Origin: Gammaproteobacteria bacterium
GTDB taxonomy: Bacteria; Pseudomonadota; Gammaproteobacteria; Pseudomonadales; Pseudomonadaceae
NCBI GenBank assembly: GCA_012728315.1
Contig: JAAYFI010000035.1
Span: 1-52,067 of the forward strand
Direction of reading: 5' to 3'
Length of the DNA stretch: 52,067 nucleotides
Positions 17,383 through 27,113 of the stretch are shown in pieces. Under the pieces are notes generated by a model. That model worked only from the letters and a program-made list of their open reading frames with translations, had not been told where the DNA came from and did no database searches. The first letter of the stretch is position 1, and the number at the start of each line of letters is the position of its first letter. The translations under genes and the position numbers were made by a program.

Positions 17383-18522
17383 TCACACGCTGATACGGTT
17401 CATATAACCGCCAAATGCTTGTAGGTAACGTGGAATTGGAATCAAAAACGCATCATGGCCTTGTGGGGCGTCGATATCTAAATAGGATACGTTCTTTTTA
17501 GCTCCCATCAGGGCATCAACGATTTCTTTAGAGCGCGCAGGTGAAAAGCGCCAGTCCGTGGTAAAAGAAATAATACAAAAATCGGCTTGAGCTGCGGCAA
17601 AAGTGGCGGTTAAGTCGCCGCCGTGTTGAGCTGCAGGATCAAAGTAGTCCAGCGCTTTGGTCATCAATAAGTAGGTGTTGGCATCAAAACTATTGGAGAA
17701 CTGTTCACCTTGGTAGCGTAAATAGCTTTCCACCTGGAATTCGACACTATGGAAATCATAATTGAGCCGATCAGTTTTTAACTCGCGACCAAATTTCTGC
17801 CCCATTGAGTCATCGGATAAATAGGTGATATGCCCCACCATGCGTGCGAGCATCAGGCCGCGTTTAGGGATTTTTCCTTCTGCAGCAAAGTGCCCAGCAT
17901 AAAAGTCAGGGTCGGTGAGAATGGCTTGGCGGGCCACTTCATTAAAGGCAATGTTCTGTGCCGATAGACGTGGTGCGGCGGCAATAGATACGCAGTGGCG
18001 TACACGATCTGGGTAGCTGATTGTCCATTGTAGGGCTTGCATACCGCCGAGGCTGCCACCGACAACCGCGGCCCATTGTTCAATACCTAATTGATCTGCT
18101 AAGCGCGCTTGGCTATGAACCCAGTCCTCAACAGTAACCACGGGGAAGTCGGCACCGTAGATTTTACCGCTTTGCGGATTAATACTGCTGGGGCCTGTGG
18201 AGCCATGGCAGCCACCTAAGTTGTTGAGCGCAACAACGAAAAACTTATTGGTATCGATAGGTTTACCAGGGCCAATGCATGTATCCCACCAGCCGGGCTT
18301 GCGGTCATCGGGGTGGTGATAACCGGCAGCATGATGGGTGCCCGATAGCGCATGGCAGATGAGCACAGCATTGCTGGCAGTAGCGTTCAGCTCGCCATAG
18401 GTTTCATAGATCAGCTCGTATTGATCTAAGGTGCGGCCGCAGGCTAAGTGTAATGGCTGATTAAAATAAGCCACCTTAGGACTGACTAAACCGACAGAAT
18501 CTAAAGGAAAAACGGAAGACAC
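17383..18522 (-). CDS. metX: Homoserine O-acyltransferase MetX
   Basis: An alpha/beta-hydrolase that acylates homoserine, the first committed step of methionine synthesis. The nucleophile is the Ser in [14 protein letters not shown]. The oxyanion region [13 protein letters not shown] and the late catalytic Asp and His (TDWRFSP and PQGHDAFLI) are present. In Pseudomonas, MetX members mostly use succinyl-CoA rather than acetyl-CoA, so the substrate cannot be settled from the fold alone. The 379-residue length is normal. The 104-base gap upstream, before the DUF167 gene, probably carries its promoter; I found no SAM riboswitch there. Confidence 0.94.
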   Translation of the reverse strand: MSSVFPLDSVGLVSPKVAYFNQPLHLACGRTLDQYELIYETYGELNATASNAVLICHALSGTHHAAGYHHPDDRKPGWWDTCIGPGKPIDTNKFFVVALNNLGGCHGSTGPSSINPQSGKIYGADFPVVTVEDWVHSQARLADQLGIEQWAAVVGGSLGGMQALQWTISYPDRVRHCVSIAAAPRLSAQNIAFNEVARQAILTDPDFYAGHFAAEGKIPKRGLMLARMVGHITYLSDDSMGQKFGRELKTDRLNYDFHSVEFQVESYLRYQGEQFSNSFDANTYLLMTKALDYFDPAAQHGGDLTATFAAAQADFCIISFTTDWRFSPARSKEIVDALMGAKKNVSYLDIDAPQGHDAFLIPIPRYLQAFGGYMNRISV

Positions 18523-18626
18523 GGCAACACTCTCTTAAATAAGAGATGCAGTCTAAAGAGCCAAGCCAGTCGCGGCAAGTCGTATGCGCTATTTGTCTTG
18601 GCACAGGCTCAACTGCAGCACTGTAA

Positions 18627-18935
18627 TTAATTTTGCTTGATATTTAAGTGCGCAAACTCGAGTAAATTCGGTAGTTTTTGCGGAGCAATAATGCGCACAC
18701 GTTTTTGCCGAGAAAGCTCACCGCTTTCAATCAGTACCGCATTTTTATTAACGCCAAAAGCTTTGCTTAAAAATGCAATTAACTGACTATTGGCTTTGCC
18801 GTCAACAGGTGGCGCATTTAGGCGTATTTTCAGTCGATCACCGTGTGTGCCAACAAATTCACTGCGTTTTGCACCAGGCTGCAGATGACATAATACAACG
18901 AGGTCATCTGCGTCCCATCGCGCGTAAGCACTCAT
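18627..18935 (-). CDS. DUF167 (YggU-family) protein
   Basis: A 102-residue cytoplasmic protein of unknown function. It has the family pattern HLQPGAKRSEFVG, then LKIRLNAPPVDGKAN, and a final block around ELSRQKRVRI. Its ATG overlaps the stop of yggT by four bases, so the two are translationally coupled. DUF167, YggT and ProC are a widely conserved trio. Confidence 0.92.
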   Translation of the reverse strand: MSAYARWDADDLVVLCHLQPGAKRSEFVGTHGDRLKIRLNAPPVDGKANSQLIAFLSKAFGVNKNAVLIESGELSRQKRVRIIAPQKLPNLLEFAHLNIKQN

Positions 18936-19537
18936 AAGAACGGGCTAACCAAAGCGCGAATCGGCCCGACTAAGCCTGTGCTAGCGGCTAAGTTTCCAAG
19001 CACCAAGCGCTCCAGTAAATTAATGGCAATAAATGCAAAAATAGGCGAGAGGTCTAAACCGCCTAAGTTAGGTAAAAGATTGCGAATGGGTGCAAGCAAA
19101 GGCTCGCAGATTTGCAAGGTCAGTTGTGCTCCAGGATTGCTGCTGCCAGGTGCAACCCATGACAAGATCACACTAATAATCAAAGCAAAGAAGAAAACTT
19201 TTAAAAATAAGCTGGCTACAGCAATAAATGTCCAAGCTAAAATGTTAGGCAACAGTTGCTGTACAGGCAATCCGGCGATTGACAGCACTGCAATGATCAA
19301 GAGCAGTTGCAGCAGGAGTACAAAAACTAAGCCTGCTAGATCAATCCCCGCCACGCTCGGAATCAGGCGCCGCATTGGCGCAAGAAAAGGTTGCGTTACT
19401 TTTACGGTAAATTGTGACAGCGGGTTGTAAAAGTCTGCGCGCACCAGCTGCAAAATAAAACGCAATAACGCCACCAATAAATACAGCTGGCCTAAGGTTT
19501 GGATAATGTAAATAAACGCTTCAGTCAGTCCCGACAT
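18932..19537 (-). CDS. yggT: YggT-family inner-membrane protein
   Basis: A 201-residue membrane protein with two copies of the YGGT domain: one around residues 8-75, with the loop NPLSQFTVKVTQPFLAPMRRLIPS, and one around 105-170, with NPGAQLTLQICEPLLAPIRNLLPN. Each repeat has two hydrophobic helices around the loop. The molecular function is not firmly established; membrane and cell-division roles have been proposed for relatives. It follows proC by nine bases. Confidence 0.93.
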   Translation of the reverse strand: MSGLTEAFIYIIQTLGQLYLLVALLRFILQLVRADFYNPLSQFTVKVTQPFLAPMRRLIPSVAGIDLAGLVFVLLLQLLLIIAVLSIAGLPVQQLLPNILAWTFIAVASLFLKVFFFALIISVILSWVAPGSSNPGAQLTLQICEPLLAPIRNLLPNLGGLDLSPIFAFIAINLLERLVLGNLAASTGLVGPIRALVSPFL

Positions 19538-19546
19538 ACAATCCTC

Positions 19547-20365
19547 TTATTCGCTTAATTGTTGGGCAAGTTCAGCTGAGCGCTCTGCAGCACGCTGCAC
19601 TGCATGGTCAACCAACTCAGTAAATCCGCCTTGCTGGAATACCTCAATCGCTGCCGCCGTAGTGCCGTTTGGCGAGGTCACTTGCTGGCGCAGTTGCGCG
19701 GCATCGAAAGGGCTTTGACACGCCATTGATGAGGCGCCTTGCGCGGTGTGTTTGGCCAGTAGCGCAGCGGTTTCTGCAGGCAAGCCCAGTTTAATGCCGG
19801 CTTGGGTCATGGCTTCAATTAAGAGAAAGAAATAAGCAGGCCCGCTACCTGAGACAGCGGTGACTGCGTCAATCAGTTGTTCCTCAGGGAGCCATACAGC
19901 CAGGCCAACGGCTGATAATAGCTGTTCAGCCTGCTGCTGCTGTGCCGCCGAAACCTGCGCGGTGGCATAGAGTCCGCTGACCCCTTGTTGGATCAGTGCC
20001 GGTGTATTGGGCATGCAACGAACAATGGAGTTTACCCCAAGCCAGTGGCTTAAACTTGTGCTGCTGACGCCTGCAGCAATGGAAATAATCAATTGCTGCG
20101 CAGTCACGGCAGGAGCGAGTTGTTCGCACACTTGGCGCATGATTTGTGGCTTAACTGCGAGAACGATGATATCGGCGTCTTTAATGGCGAGGCAGTTGTC
20201 ACTGAAGGTTTTGATATTATAGGCGTCTTGCAGTGTTTGCAGTTGCTGTGCGCCGGGGTCACTGGCGCGAATCTGCTCGGGCTTGATACCTTGCTTGCAC
20301 AAGCCGCCGATCAAGCTGGCAGCCATATTGCCGGCGCCAATAAAAGTAATGTGTGTGTTGCCCAC
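19547..20365 (-). CDS. proC: Pyrroline-5-carboxylate reductase ProC
   Basis: ProC reduces pyrroline-5-carboxylate to proline with NAD(P)H. The nucleotide-binding loop FIGAGNMAASLIGGL is at the N-terminus, and SGSGPAYFFLLIEA and QVTSPNGTTAAAI mark the C-terminal dimerisation and substrate domain. The GTG at 20365, nine bases after GAGGAG, gives 272 residues, the normal length; an upstream ATG-initiated frame to 20488 adds about 41 unrelated residues. In P. aeruginosa the PLP-binding protein gene yggS lies upstream; here it is not found. Confidence 0.95.
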   Translation of the reverse strand: MGNTHITFIGAGNMAASLIGGLCKQGIKPEQIRASDPGAQQLQTLQDAYNIKTFSDNCLAIKDADIIVLAVKPQIMRQVCEQLAPAVTAQQLIISIAAGVSSTSLSHWLGVNSIVRCMPNTPALIQQGVSGLYATAQVSAAQQQQAEQLLSAVGLAVWLPEEQLIDAVTAVSGSGPAYFFLLIEAMTQAGIKLGLPAETAALLAKHTAQGASSMACQSPFDAAQLRQQVTSPNGTTAAAIEVFQQGGFTELVDHAVQRAAERSAELAQQLSE

Positions 20366-20696
20366 GTGGTAAGGCTCCTCTAATGTTGCTCTTAAGTGCA
20401 TATCATGGCACATCGATGCTGTGTTTAAATCCCGTAGAACACTATAAATACAAGGATAAATTGTGCTGTCCATAGCGAGCTTACGCAAAATTACTGCACG
20501 GCTGATGTTTTTTGCTGGGCTGTGCGGTTATGACTTGGTAAATTCTTTAAGTATTGAATAAAGCTGCAAGCCACTTCACAGCTTGTGGCAGCAACTTTTG
20601 CATTATTGTCTGCTATCGTAGACATTCTTGATATCGAATTACACCGTAGAATTATATAACGGTATTTTAACTGCTTGTTTGTGATTGGGGAGTCCC
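20366..20696. other. Divergent intergenic region between proC and pilT (no gene seen)
   Basis: This 331-base stretch separates the leftward proC operon from rightward pilT and must hold both promoters. I find no coding signal and no remnant of yggS. Near pilT, TTGATA at about 20628 and TATATA/TATAAC at about 20655-20660 are AT-rich promoter-like elements, but their spacing (19-21 bases) is too long for a confident call. Confidence 0.6.
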
Positions 20697-21731
20697 ATGG
20701 ATATTACTGAACTGCTGGCCTTTAGCGCGAAGCAAGGCGCATCTGACTTGCACTTGTCGTCTGGTTTGCCACCTATGATACGTGTCGATGGTGATGTGCG
20801 CCGAATCAACTTGCCGGCTATGGAGCATAAGCAGGTTCATGCGCTTATTTACGACATTATGAATGATAAGCAGCGTAAAGATTATGAGGAGTTTTTAGAA
20901 ACGGACTTCTCTTTTGAAGTCCCTGGTGTGGCGCGCTTCAGGGTGAACGCCTTTAACCAAAACCGTGGTGCGGCGGCGGTTTTTCGAACCATTCCTTCAA
21001 AAGTACTGAGCATGGAGGATCTTGGTTTAGGTGAAGTGTTCCGTAATATTGCTGATGTGCCGCGTGGCTTGGTGCTGGTTACAGGGCCGACGGGTTCTGG
21101 TAAATCCACCACCTTGGCGGCGTTAATGGACTATATCAACAGCACCAAGTATCAGCATATTTTAACGGTTGAAGATCCGATTGAGTTTGTTCATGAATCA
21201 AAAAAATGCTTGATTAACCAGCGTGAAGTTCACCGTGATACCCATGGTTTCAATGAGGCCTTGCGTTCTGCGCTGCGTGAAGACCCTGATATTATCTTGG
21301 TGGGTGAGCTGCGTGATTTGGAAACGATTCGTTTAGCCTTGACCGCTGCTGAAACGGGGCACTTAGTCTTTGGAACCTTGCACACCACCTCGGCTGCGAA
21401 AACCATTGACCGGGTGGTGGATGTGTTTCCTGCTGAAGAAAAGTCGATGGTACGCTCGATGCTGTCGGAGTCTTTGCAGGCGGTGATTTCACAAACGCTA
21501 TTGAAGAAAGTGGGCGGCGGGCGTGTTGCCGCACATGAAATTATGTTGGGCACACCGGCGATTCGAAACCTGATTCGTGAAGATAAGGTCGCACAGATGT
21601 ATTCAGCGATTCAGACCGGTGGGGCCTTGGGTATGCAGACCTTGGACGGTTGTTTAAAAGGGTTGCTGGCCAAAGGTTTGATTAACCGTGATGCAGCGCG
21701 TGAAAAAGCCAAAACCCCAGAAAACTTTTAA
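20697..21731 (+). CDS. pilT: Twitching motility retraction ATPase PilT
   Basis: PilT is the hexameric cytoplasmic ATPase that depolymerises type IV pili, driving twitching, surface sensing and DNA uptake. The 344-residue protein is almost identical in pattern to P. aeruginosa PilT: MDITELLAFSAKQGASDLHL at the start, Walker A GPTGSGKST (130-138), the Asp box and Walker B (DPDIILVGELRD), the His box (TGHLVFGTLHT) and the C-terminal AIRNLIRE motif needed for retraction. ATG at 20697 follows GGGGAG. pilU follows 28 bases downstream. The pilus structural genes are elsewhere. Confidence 0.98.
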   Translation: MDITELLAFSAKQGASDLHLSSGLPPMIRVDGDVRRINLPAMEHKQVHALIYDIMNDKQRKDYEEFLETDFSFEVPGVARFRVNAFNQNRGAAAVFRTIPSKVLSMEDLGLGEVFRNIADVPRGLVLVTGPTGSGKSTTLAALMDYINSTKYQHILTVEDPIEFVHESKKCLINQREVHRDTHGFNEALRSALREDPDIILVGELRDLETIRLALTAAETGHLVFGTLHTTSAAKTIDRVVDVFPAEEKSMVRSMLSESLQAVISQTLLKKVGGGRVAAHEIMLGTPAIRNLIREDKVAQMYSAIQTGGALGMQTLDGCLKGLLAKGLINRDAAREKAKTPENF

Positions 21732-21759
21732 GCTCACCAAGCGGTGAATAGGACATATC

Positions 21760-22905
21760 ATGGAATTTGAAAAGCTTTTGCGTTTAATGGTTGAAAAGGG
21801 TGGCTCGGATCTGTTTGTGACAACAGGTGTGGCGCCTTCAATGAAAATTAACGGTAAAATTATGCCGGTCACCAAGACACCACTTTCGCCAGAAATGGCT
21901 CGTGAAATGGTGCTCGGGGTGATGAACGAGCAGCAGCGGCGTGATTTTGCCAGACAGCTTGAGTGCAACTTTGCAATCAGTGCACGTGGTATTGGCCGTT
22001 TCCGTGTAAGTGCCTTTTATCAGCGCAACTTGATTGGCATGGTGCTGCGGCGGATCGAAACCAATATTCCAAGTATTGATGATTTAAAGCTACCTGAGAT
22101 TTTGAAAAAGCTGGCCATGACTAAGCGTGGTTTAGTGTTATTTGTGGGGGCTACGGGGACGGGTAAGTCAACCTCTTTGGCGGCGATGGTTGGTCACCGT
22201 AATAAGCACAGCACGGGGCATATTATTTCAATTGAGGACCCCATTGAGTTTATTCATCAGCATCAGAACTGCATTGTCACGCAGCGCGAAGTGGGTATCG
22301 ATACTGAGTCTTTTGAGGTGGCGCTAAAAAATACGTTGCGCCAAGCGCCGGATGTGATTTTGATTGGTGAGGTGCGTACCCGTGAAACCATGGATTACGC
22401 TGTGACTTTCGCGGAAACCGGGCACTTATGTTTAGCGACCTTGCACGCTAACAACGCCAACCAAGCGCTGGATCGCATTATTAACTTTTTCCCCGCAGAT
22501 CGGCAGCAGCAGGTGTGGATGGATTTATCGCTCAACTTACGAGCCATTGTCGCCCAGCAGTTGGTGCCCACTCCCGATGGTAAAGGACGGCGTGCGGTGA
22601 TTGAAGTGTTGATCAATACGCCTTTGGCCGCTGATTTGATTCGTAAAGGCGAAGTGCATGAGTTGAAGCCTTTAATGAAGCGCTCTACGGAGCTCGGCAT
22701 GCAGACGTTTGACCAAGCCTTGTATACGCTTTATTCGCAAGGTGAGATCACTTATGAAGATGCCTTAGCACACGCCGACTCTGCTAACGATTTACGCTTA
22801 ATGATTAAGCTGGATTCCGAGGTTGCCGGTGAGCATCTAACGAGTATGCCTTCTGGCTTGTCTTTAGAAATTGCCGATGAGAATCCAGGTCGGCATATGC
22901 GCTAA
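21760..22905 (+). CDS. pilU: PilT-like retraction ATPase PilU
   Basis: PilU is a PilT paralogue that assists pilus retraction, usually by working on top of PilT. Walker A is GATGTGKST, with APDVILIGEVR and ETGHLCLATLHANN as Walker B and His boxes. The AIRNLIRE motif of PilT is replaced (TPLAADLIRKGE), as expected for PilU. The 381-residue length is normal, with an acidic C-terminal tail after DLRLMIKL. It forms an operon with pilT and lies 19 bases upstream of a cytochrome b561 gene. Confidence 0.97.
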   Translation: MEFEKLLRLMVEKGGSDLFVTTGVAPSMKINGKIMPVTKTPLSPEMAREMVLGVMNEQQRRDFARQLECNFAISARGIGRFRVSAFYQRNLIGMVLRRIETNIPSIDDLKLPEILKKLAMTKRGLVLFVGATGTGKSTSLAAMVGHRNKHSTGHIISIEDPIEFIHQHQNCIVTQREVGIDTESFEVALKNTLRQAPDVILIGEVRTRETMDYAVTFAETGHLCLATLHANNANQALDRIINFFPADRQQQVWMDLSLNLRAIVAQQLVPTPDGKGRRAVIEVLINTPLAADLIRKGEVHELKPLMKRSTELGMQTFDQALYTLYSQGEITYEDALAHADSANDLRLMIKLDSEVAGEHLTSMPSGLSLEIADENPGRHMR

Positions 22906-22924
22906 TCAATAAGGAGATAAGTAC

Positions 22925-23617
22925 ATGGCACAGAAAATACGTGTATGGGATGCTCCGCTACGGGTGTTTCACTGGCTTTTAGTGTTGAGTGTGGTTACCG
23001 GCTTGGTTACGGGCTGGCTCGGCGGTAGCAGTTGGATCGATTGGCATGAGCGTGCCGGGTTGGTCATTATTGGTTTACTGAGCTTTCGCATAGCTTGGTT
23101 GCTGTTGGGTTCGACCTATGCGCGTTTGTCGACCTTACTCTGCTCGTTGTTGTCATTACCGCAATATCTGCGAGGTGAATGGCGACAGCTTGGGCACAAT
23201 CCACTTGGTGTGCTATCCGTGTTTGCGATGCTTGGCATGCTGAGCTGGCAAGCGGTTAGCGGTTTATTTACGAATGATGGATCGGTCTATACTGGGCCGC
23301 TGTATCGGCTGGTGAGCAGTAGTTTTAGCACTGATTTAACGCGTCTACATAAACTGGGGATGTGGATCATTATTGCTTTGATTACTGTGCATATCCTCGC
23401 CATCTTGGTGCATTATGTGCTGAAAAAACACAATTTAGTAAAGGCCATGCTGACGGGTAAAACAGAACAGCAGTACCCTGAGCAAAAACCAGCGCAAGGT
23501 GGTCATTGGTTGGCTTTTATATGCGCTTTAGCCATTGCTGGCGCTGCTGTGTATTTAGCTTCAGGTGAGTGGCAGGCAACGCCGCCGCCAGCACCGGCAG
23601 CTGCACCCGCTTGGTAG
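22925..23617 (+). CDS. Cytochrome b561-type di-heme membrane protein
   Basis: A 230-residue inner-membrane cytochrome b of the Ni/Fe-hydrogenase/b561 type, which exchanges electrons between the quinone pool and periplasmic partners. It opens with VWDAPLRVFHWLLV, typical of the family. Candidate heme ligands are H16, H41 (DWHERAG), H142 (RLHKLG) and H156 or H163 in the last helix pair. Four core TM helices are followed by a hydrophobic segment and an Ala/Pro-rich tail. An AAGGAG site precedes the ATG. The convergent cytochrome c' gene is a plausible partner, and no dehydrogenase subunit is adjacent. Only 19 bases separate it from pilU, so cotranscription is likely. Confidence 0.88.
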   Translation: MAQKIRVWDAPLRVFHWLLVLSVVTGLVTGWLGGSSWIDWHERAGLVIIGLLSFRIAWLLLGSTYARLSTLLCSLLSLPQYLRGEWRQLGHNPLGVLSVFAMLGMLSWQAVSGLFTNDGSVYTGPLYRLVSSSFSTDLTRLHKLGMWIIIALITVHILAILVHYVLKKHNLVKAMLTGKTEQQYPEQKPAQGGHWLAFICALAIAGAAVYLASGEWQATPPPAPAAAPAW

Positions 23618-23639
23618 AACGCAGACTGGTTTTACATTT

Positions 23640-23669
23640 AAAAAAGGTCGCCTTAAGGCGACCTTTTTT
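23640..23669. terminator. Bidirectional terminator between cytochrome b561 and cytochrome c'
   Basis: A 13-bp perfect hairpin (six A, GGTCGCC, TTAA loop, GGCGACC, six T). The flanking A and T runs make it active for both convergent genes. Confidence 0.95.
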
Positions 23670-23697
23670 GCATAACACATAACGAGACGCGCAGGAC

Positions 23698-24165
23698 TTA
23701 GTCCATGCGGTATTTGTCGTGACAACCTTTGCAACTGTCGCCAGTTGCAGCAAAGGCTTTAGCAACTAAAGCTTGGTCGCCTGTTGCAGCAGCTTCAGCG
23801 AGTTCATTGGCTGCTTTGTTGAATGCGATGGCTACTTTAGTAACACCTTCGCCATCAGTGAAAAACTCTGGCTTGACGCGGGTTTTGGTGTCGCCGATGC
23901 TTTTCTCAGTGCCTGCGCCGTAGAGTGCACCCATGCCTGAGTTTGCTGTTGCCGCAATACTATTAGCTGCTGCTTGCACTTGTGCAGGATCCCAAGCAAC
24001 ACTTTTATCAATGGCCATATCTTTAATTTTGCCCATGTTCCAGCTCATAAAGCTGTAACCGGCTTTGCGGTAGATAATTTGATCTTCAGGATCAACTTGG
24101 GCGCTGGCGTTAAAGCTGGCGGTTAAAAAAAGTGCAGCTAAGCTGCCAGTCATTAGTTTTTTCAT
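23698..24165 (-). CDS. cycP: Cytochrome c' (periplasmic)
   Basis: A four-helix-bundle c-type cytochrome whose five-coordinate heme binds NO and CO; in related bacteria it protects against nitric oxide. A signal peptide (1-22, ending SAQ or NASA) precedes a 133-residue mature domain beginning DPEDQIIYRKAGY. The heme motif CKGCH is at residues 145-149, near the C-terminus, as the family requires, followed by KYRMD. Presence of this protein fits a lineage exposed to nitrogen oxides. The upstream region contains two inverted repeats that could be operators. Confidence 0.93.
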   Translation of the reverse strand: MKKLMTGSLAALFLTASFNASAQVDPEDQIIYRKAGYSFMSWNMGKIKDMAIDKSVAWDPAQVQAAANSIAATANSGMGALYGAGTEKSIGDTKTRVKPEFFTDGEGVTKVAIAFNKAANELAEAAATGDQALVAKAFAATGDSCKGCHDKYRMD

Positions 24166-24221
24166 TAGGCTCTCTCCTTGTTAACAGCATGCGCCCAGGT
24201 CCGGTTGCTGCTGTGTGATTA

Positions 24222-24238
24222 CAGTGAATATTTCACTG
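24222..24238. promoter_or_regulatory. Perfect dyad upstream of cytochrome c' (candidate operator)
   Basis: CAGTGAA and TTCACTG flank a three-base centre (TAT), forming a 17-base inverted repeat 57-73 bases upstream of the cytochrome c' start codon. The symmetry and position suit a dimeric transcription factor. It does not match the FNR/Anr consensus TTGAT-N4-ATCAA, and I cannot name the regulator. Confidence 0.4.
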
Positions 24239-24280
24239 CGCAATAAACTGTGTTGTCCGATGCTATCGCATTGCTGTGAT

Positions 24281-24297
24281 GATATAGAGAATATATC
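24281..24297. repeat. Inverted repeat GATATA-N5-TATATC
   Basis: Six-base arms with a five-base centre, 116-132 bases upstream of the cytochrome c' start. It may be a second operator or part of an AT-rich promoter region. With such short AT-rich arms a chance match is quite possible. Confidence 0.25.
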
Positions 24298-24746
24298 GCG
24301 AAGAATTCTTTGCAATGGTATTCATCAGAGCAGTAAAACATAACGCCATAATAACGTATTTAATGATTAAGGTAATTGTATAGGATGATTTGGCTGTTTC
24401 CTGGGTTTCATTATTCGGTGTTAAGAGTCATTCATCTTAGAGGGTTGCCGTATTATGGCGGAGCAAGCTTGCCTAGGCTGGCTGGGGTTTTATAGGCCAG
24501 AGCCGCGGCGTGGATGAACCGCTAATCGCTCGCTGAGCAGAGTCTACAGATAAGATAGGCTTAATATGTTAGGTTAGGTAGCAGTACTCTAAGGTTGCTT
24601 GCGATTTTTAGCTATAAAGCCTCATAAAAAACACTAAATTTGTGTTTACATCTTGAGTCCTGATGCAGACCTTGCCAGACTTCGCATGGCGCGGCGGTGA
24701 CGCGCATTGAACTGAAAAAGTACGACTTAATAAAGGAGCTATGCGC
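24298..24746. other. Long intergenic region before the polyamine operon (no gene seen)
   Basis: About 450 bases lie between the cytochrome c' control region and spuD. No frame shows coding features on either strand; short frames here lack ribosome-binding sites and homology I recognise. In P. aeruginosa spuA, spuB and spuC precede spuD; no trace is visible. The tract probably contains the spuD promoter, but I see no well-spaced sigma-70 pair and no correct sigma-54 site. Confidence 0.55.
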
Positions 24747-25844
24747 GTGAAAAAAACTAAGCAAATGTTATTGGCCGCCGCAGTAGGCATGGCTGTTGCT
24801 GTGACGGTGCAAGCTGAACAGCAGCGAGTGCTGAATGTGTACCACTGGTCTGACTATGTTGCGCCTAATACCATCAGTGATTTTGAAAAACAAAGCGGTA
24901 TCAAAGTGGTGTTTGATGTGTACGACAGTAACGAGGTGTTGGAAGCTAAGTTGCTTTCAGGCGGCTCGGGCTATGACATTGTTGTGCCGTCCAATCCGTT
25001 TTTAGCCAAGCAGATTAAAGCAGGTGTTTATCAAAAGCTCGATAAAACACAACTGCCGCAGTGGGATAATCTTAATAAAGATTTATTGCACACTTTAGAA
25101 ATGAGCGATCCAGGCAACCAGTACTCAATCCCTTATATGTGGGGTTCGATTGGTATGGGCTATAACGTTGATAAAGTGAAGGCCGTATTGGGTGATCAGC
25201 CGGTCGACTCTTGGGACTTGATTTTTAAGCCTGAAAATATCAGCAAACTGCATGAGTGCGGTGTGGCGCTATTGGACTCGCCCACTGAAATTATTCCTGC
25301 AGCGCTGCATTACTTAGGCTTGCCTGCCGACAGTGAAAAAGCCGAAGATTTAAAACAAGCAGAAGAGTTGCTGTTAAAGATTCGTCCTTATATCACCTAC
25401 TTCCACTCATCTAAGTACATTTCTGATTTGGCCAGTGGCAATATTTGTATGGCCATAGGCTACTCTGGCGATCTGTACCAAAGTAAGTCACGTGCTGAAG
25501 AAGCCGGGGGTAAGGTGAAAATCGCCTATAAGATCCCTAAAGAAGGCGCAGGAACCTTCTTTGACATGGTGGCCATACCAAGCGACGCTAAAAACGTGAA
25601 AGAGGCCCACGCGTTTATTAATTATTTGCTACAACCACAAGTGATGGCTGATTTAACCAACTACTTGCAGTTCCCTAATGCTAACGAGCAGGCTACTGCA
25701 CTGGTTGATGAAGCGATTCGAACGGATCCAGGCATTTATCCGCCTGCAGAGGTGATGAGCAAGCTGTATACTTTCCCGGATTTACCAGCCAAAACACAGC
25801 GTTTAATGACGCGCAGCTGGACTAAAATCAAATCAGGCAAGTAA
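24747..25844 (+). CDS. spuD: Polyamine-binding periplasmic protein SpuD (putrescine type)
   Basis: The substrate-binding subunit of a polyamine ABC importer. A signal peptide (1-23, ending VQA) precedes a PotD/PotF-type domain. The ligand-binding segment HWSDYVAP, the [13 protein letters not shown] region, YSGDLYQ and the FFDM motif (F271-F272-D273-M274) are present. From memory, a phenylalanine at this place in P. aeruginosa SpuD (F273) favours putrescine, whereas SpuE has tryptophan. AAGGAG is two bases from an ATG at 24741 but eight from the GTG at 24747, so I use the latter (365 residues, MKKTKQML). It heads a five-gene cluster. Confidence 0.92.
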   Translation: MKKTKQMLLAAAVGMAVAVTVQAEQQRVLNVYHWSDYVAPNTISDFEKQSGIKVVFDVYDSNEVLEAKLLSGGSGYDIVVPSNPFLAKQIKAGVYQKLDKTQLPQWDNLNKDLLHTLEMSDPGNQYSIPYMWGSIGMGYNVDKVKAVLGDQPVDSWDLIFKPENISKLHECGVALLDSPTEIIPAALHYLGLPADSEKAEDLKQAEELLLKIRPYITYFHSSKYISDLASGNICMAIGYSGDLYQSKSRAEEAGGKVKIAYKIPKEGAGTFFDMVAIPSDAKNVKEAHAFINYLLQPQVMADLTNYLQFPNANEQATALVDEAIRTDPGIYPPAEVMSKLYTFPDLPAKTQRLMTRSWTKIKSGK

Positions 25845-25858
25845 TTGTCGAATCCATT

Positions 25859-25896
25859 AACACCAGCAGCCGTTATACATGCGCGCTGCCGGTGTT
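25859..25896 (+). other. Intercistronic stem-loop between spuD and spuE
   Basis: AACACCAGCAGC pairs with GCTGCCGGTGTT (one mismatch in twelve) across a 14-base loop, starting 14 bases after the spuD stop. There is no T-run, so it more likely stabilises the upstream mRNA or partly attenuates transcription, allowing more SpuD than downstream proteins. This is inference. Confidence 0.5.
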
Positions 25897-25936
25897 GCTG
25901 ATATTGAACAATGGGCTGCACTGCAGCTCAGTTTAG

Positions 25937-27049
<1,113 letters not shown>

Positions 27050-27069
27050 TCATTTGTTAATTTAGTTGT

Positions 27070-27095
27070 AAAGCTCGGCCGTAAGGCTGGGCTTT
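27070..27095 (+). other. Intercistronic stem-loop between spuE and spuF
   Basis: An 11-bp stem containing two G-U pairs (AAAGCTCGGCC / GGCTGGGCTTT) with a GTAA tetraloop, starting 20 bases after the spuE stop. It is not followed by a T-run. As between spuD and spuE, it may protect the binding-protein mRNA and lower expression of the transporter genes. Confidence 0.5.
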
Positions 27096-27113
27096 CTGCA
27101 TTTGGAGAACTCT

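Noticed and set aside
18523..18626. A SAM riboswitch before metX
   Set aside because: The 104-base gap shows no conserved SAM-riboswitch core or expression platform that I can recognise.
20366..20488. An N-terminal extension of proC of about 41 residues
   Set aside because: The extra residues are not homologous to the family, and a GAGGAG site directly precedes the GTG at 20365, which gives the usual length.
24455..24474. A sigma-54-like site (TGGC then TTGC) upstream of spuD
   Set aside because: The TGGC and TTGC elements are two bases too far apart for the strict GG-N10-GC spacing of sigma-54 promoters.
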